64,000 bases of DNA from Zavarzinella sp. (lineage in GTDB: Bacteria > Planctomycetota > Planctomycetia > Gemmatales > Gemmataceae): the NCBI GenBank assembly GCA_041399155.1, contig JAWKTI010000002.1:124001-188000 (forward strand), written 5' to 3'. Positions 62,732 to 64,000 of the stretch are shown here, one piece after another. Both the position numbers and the translations under genes were made by a program. Every line of letters begins with the position of its first letter. Within the stretch, counting starts at the first letter, position 1. Under the pieces are notes generated by a model. The model saw only the letters and a program-made list of their open reading frames with translations. It was not told the DNA's origin and made no database searches.

Positions 62732-63244
62732 GTGAAAGTTTATGTTGCATGTGCCCTGACTCACGTTCCCCGCAACCATTTTGCGGATTACACCGGCTTC
62801 TTGCACGGCTTAGCGGGTCGTCTGTCGCGCGACGGTGGGCATGAAGTGAAGTACGCACTGGTAAACAGTGATCCGCAATTGGCAACGAAGCCTTTCGATG
62901 AACGTGCCCGGTTGTGTTACCTCTGGGACGCTCGGATGGTCCAAGACGCCGAAGTGGTTGTAGCAGAGTGCAGCTTCCCGTCAATTGGGTTGGGAATCGA
63001 GTTACAAATCGCAGCCGAGAACGAGACGCCCATCATCATTATATTTCGGGACTTTCACGACAATCGTGCCGCCCCTGTCAATTACGTCAACCCCGATCAT
63101 ACCGAACATGAATTGCAAATTGGTGATGGCTTTGTGTCGTTGATGGCCCTTGGTCTTCCGACTGTTTTCAAAATTCATCGGTACTCGCAAGAAGAAGAGG
63201 CCATCCGACAAGTGAACGAGTCGCTCAAGTTGCTCGAACAGTAA
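62732..63244 (+). CDS. Nucleoside 2-deoxyribosyltransferase-fold protein within the type I locus
   Basis: A 170-residue protein with start GTG 62732. MKVYVACALTHVP, RMVQDAEVVVAECSFPSIGLGIELQIAAENETPIIIIF match the Rossmann-like nucleoside deoxyribosyltransferase/TIR-like nucleotide-processing fold. In conflict loci such domains can attack nucleotides or sense them. It follows the YaaC-like gene by ten bases and precedes hsdR by twelve, so it belongs to the same operon. Confidence 0.7.
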   Translation: MKVYVACALTHVPRNHFADYTGFLHGLAGRLSRDGGHEVKYALVNSDPQLATKPFDERARLCYLWDARMVQDAEVVVAECSFPSIGLGIELQIAAENETPIIIIFRDFHDNRAAPVNYVNPDHTEHELQIGDGFVSLMALGLPTVFKIHRYSQEEEAIRQVNESLKLLEQ

Positions 63245-63256
63245 GGTGGTGAAGTC

Positions 63257-64000
63257 ATGCCGCTACAAGAAACCGACTATTCCGAGAACGCCTTGGTCGA
63301 ACAACCGGCAATTGCCCTCTTTGAAGAATTGGGCTGGCCGTCCGCCAATTGCTTCTATGAAAAAGTCGGCACCACGAATTCTACCTTGGGCCGGGAAACC
63401 ACCAACGATGTGATACTCTGGCCCCGGCTGAGAGCGGCTATCGAGAAGCTCAATCCCGATATTGCAAGTGATGCCGTGCAACTGGCGATGGACGAACTGG
63501 CGAAGGACCGCAGCGCCATGAGCCTCGCCCATGCCAACCGGGAGATTTACAAATTACTCAAGGACGGGGTGAAGGTCAGTTTTCAAAACGACGACGGCGA
63601 AGAAGTTGATGAAACGGTGCGGGTGATCGACTGGAACGACCCCGCCAACAACGATTATTTTCTTGCTTCTCAATTCTGGGTGTCAGGCAACATCTACAAA
63701 CGCCGGGCTGATCTGGTCGGGTTTGTCAACGGCCTGCCGCTGCTGTTCATCGAATTAAAAAAATCCCACGGCAAGCTGGAACATGCCTACAAGCACAATC
63801 TGAAGGATTACAAAGCGACTATCCCGCAACTGTTCTGGTTCAACTCGCTCATCATCTTGTCGAACGGGAGCGGGGCTAAAGTCGGCAGCGTCACGGCGGG
63901 CTGGGAACACTTTTCCGACTGGAAGCGGATCAACAGCGAAGGCGAGCAAGGCATCATTTCGCTGGAAACGGTGATCCGAGGGACATGTGAGCATTCCCGC
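63257..64000 (+). CDS. hsdR: Type I restriction endonuclease subunit R (3' partial)
   Basis: The open frame from ATG 63257 to the window end encodes 248 residues with no stop, so hsdR continues beyond the window. DYSENALVEQPAIALFEELGW is the HsdR N-terminal signature; RADLVGFVNGLPLLFIELKK is the PD-(D/E)xK nuclease core (D...ELK). HsdR is the motor-nuclease of the complex. GGTGGTGAAG lies just before the start. Confidence 0.93.
   Translation, partial: MPLQETDYSENALVEQPAIALFEELGWPSANCFYEKVGTTNSTLGRETTNDVILWPRLRAAIEKLNPDIASDAVQLAMDELAKDRSAMSLAHANREIYKLLKDGVKVSFQNDDGEEVDETVRVIDWNDPANNDYFLASQFWVSGNIYKRRADLVGFVNGLPLLFIELKKSHGKLEHAYKHNLKDYKATIPQLFWFNSLIILSNGSGAKVGSVTAGWEHFSDWKRINSEGEQGIISLETVIRGTCEHSR

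Overview
The window looks like chromosomal DNA of a planctomycete, probably of the Gemmataceae type, with moderate GC. The evidence is the gene stock: a DUF1501 protein, Tat-signal Gfo/Idh oxidoreductases, a ThuA-like protein, a sulfatase, a WGR/TIGR02996/leucine-rich-repeat protein, a SecD-SecF fusion, two consecutive clpP genes after tig, and many secreted proteins of unknown role. No rRNA, CRISPR array or complete transposase was seen. A perfect 16-bp parS palindrome at 4792 marks the DNA as chromosomal and perhaps origin-proximal.

Layout. 1-9.1 kb: end of secDF, a 68-bp tandem repeat, priA, parS, a tetR/VOC/AHSA1 operon whose last gene is split by a 660-bp insertion, a histidine kinase and a DNA glycosylase. 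9.1-16 kb: glgB, a ceramidase-like secreted protein and two sugar oxidoreductases. 16-18 kb: tRNA-Asp and tRNA-Gly around two small hypothetical genes. 18-26 kb: tig-clpP-clpP, a PIN toxin module, an oxidoreductase, truD, a glycosyltransferase and a thioesterase. 26.1-30.1 kb: an island with an integrase remnant on the left, a metF remnant on the right and a three-gene operon led by a nucleoside-phosphorylase-fold protein between them. 30-46.6 kb: mostly ordinary planctomycete genes, including an SF1-type ATPase, ThiF-like and AlkD-like proteins, SelO, a sulfatase and a radical SAM protein. 46.6-49.4 kb: an AT-rich four-gene cassette on the minus strand with a membrane-tailed GTPase. 49.5-58 kb: DUF1501, WGR protein, a polar amino-acid ABC transporter with fused binding protein and permease, and an operon of HAD phosphatase, thyA, folA and a truncated MnmE-like GTPase. 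58.4 kb to the end: a tmRNA 3'-end att-like site followed by a type I restriction-modification locus (hsdM, hsdS, two accessory genes, hsdR running off the window).

How the genes work together. The housekeeping parts form recognisable units: protein folding and proteolysis (tig, clpP, clpP), folate and thymidylate supply (thyA, folA, MnmE-like GTPase) and replication restart (priA). The accessory parts are concentrated in four places: the 660-bp insertion, the 26-30 kb island, the GTPase cassette and the restriction island. The two best candidates for an undescribed system are the nucleosidase-fold operon at 26.6-29.6 kb, which may be a conflict or antiphage module, and the GTPase/lipoprotein/zinc-ribbon cassette at 46.6-49.4 kb.
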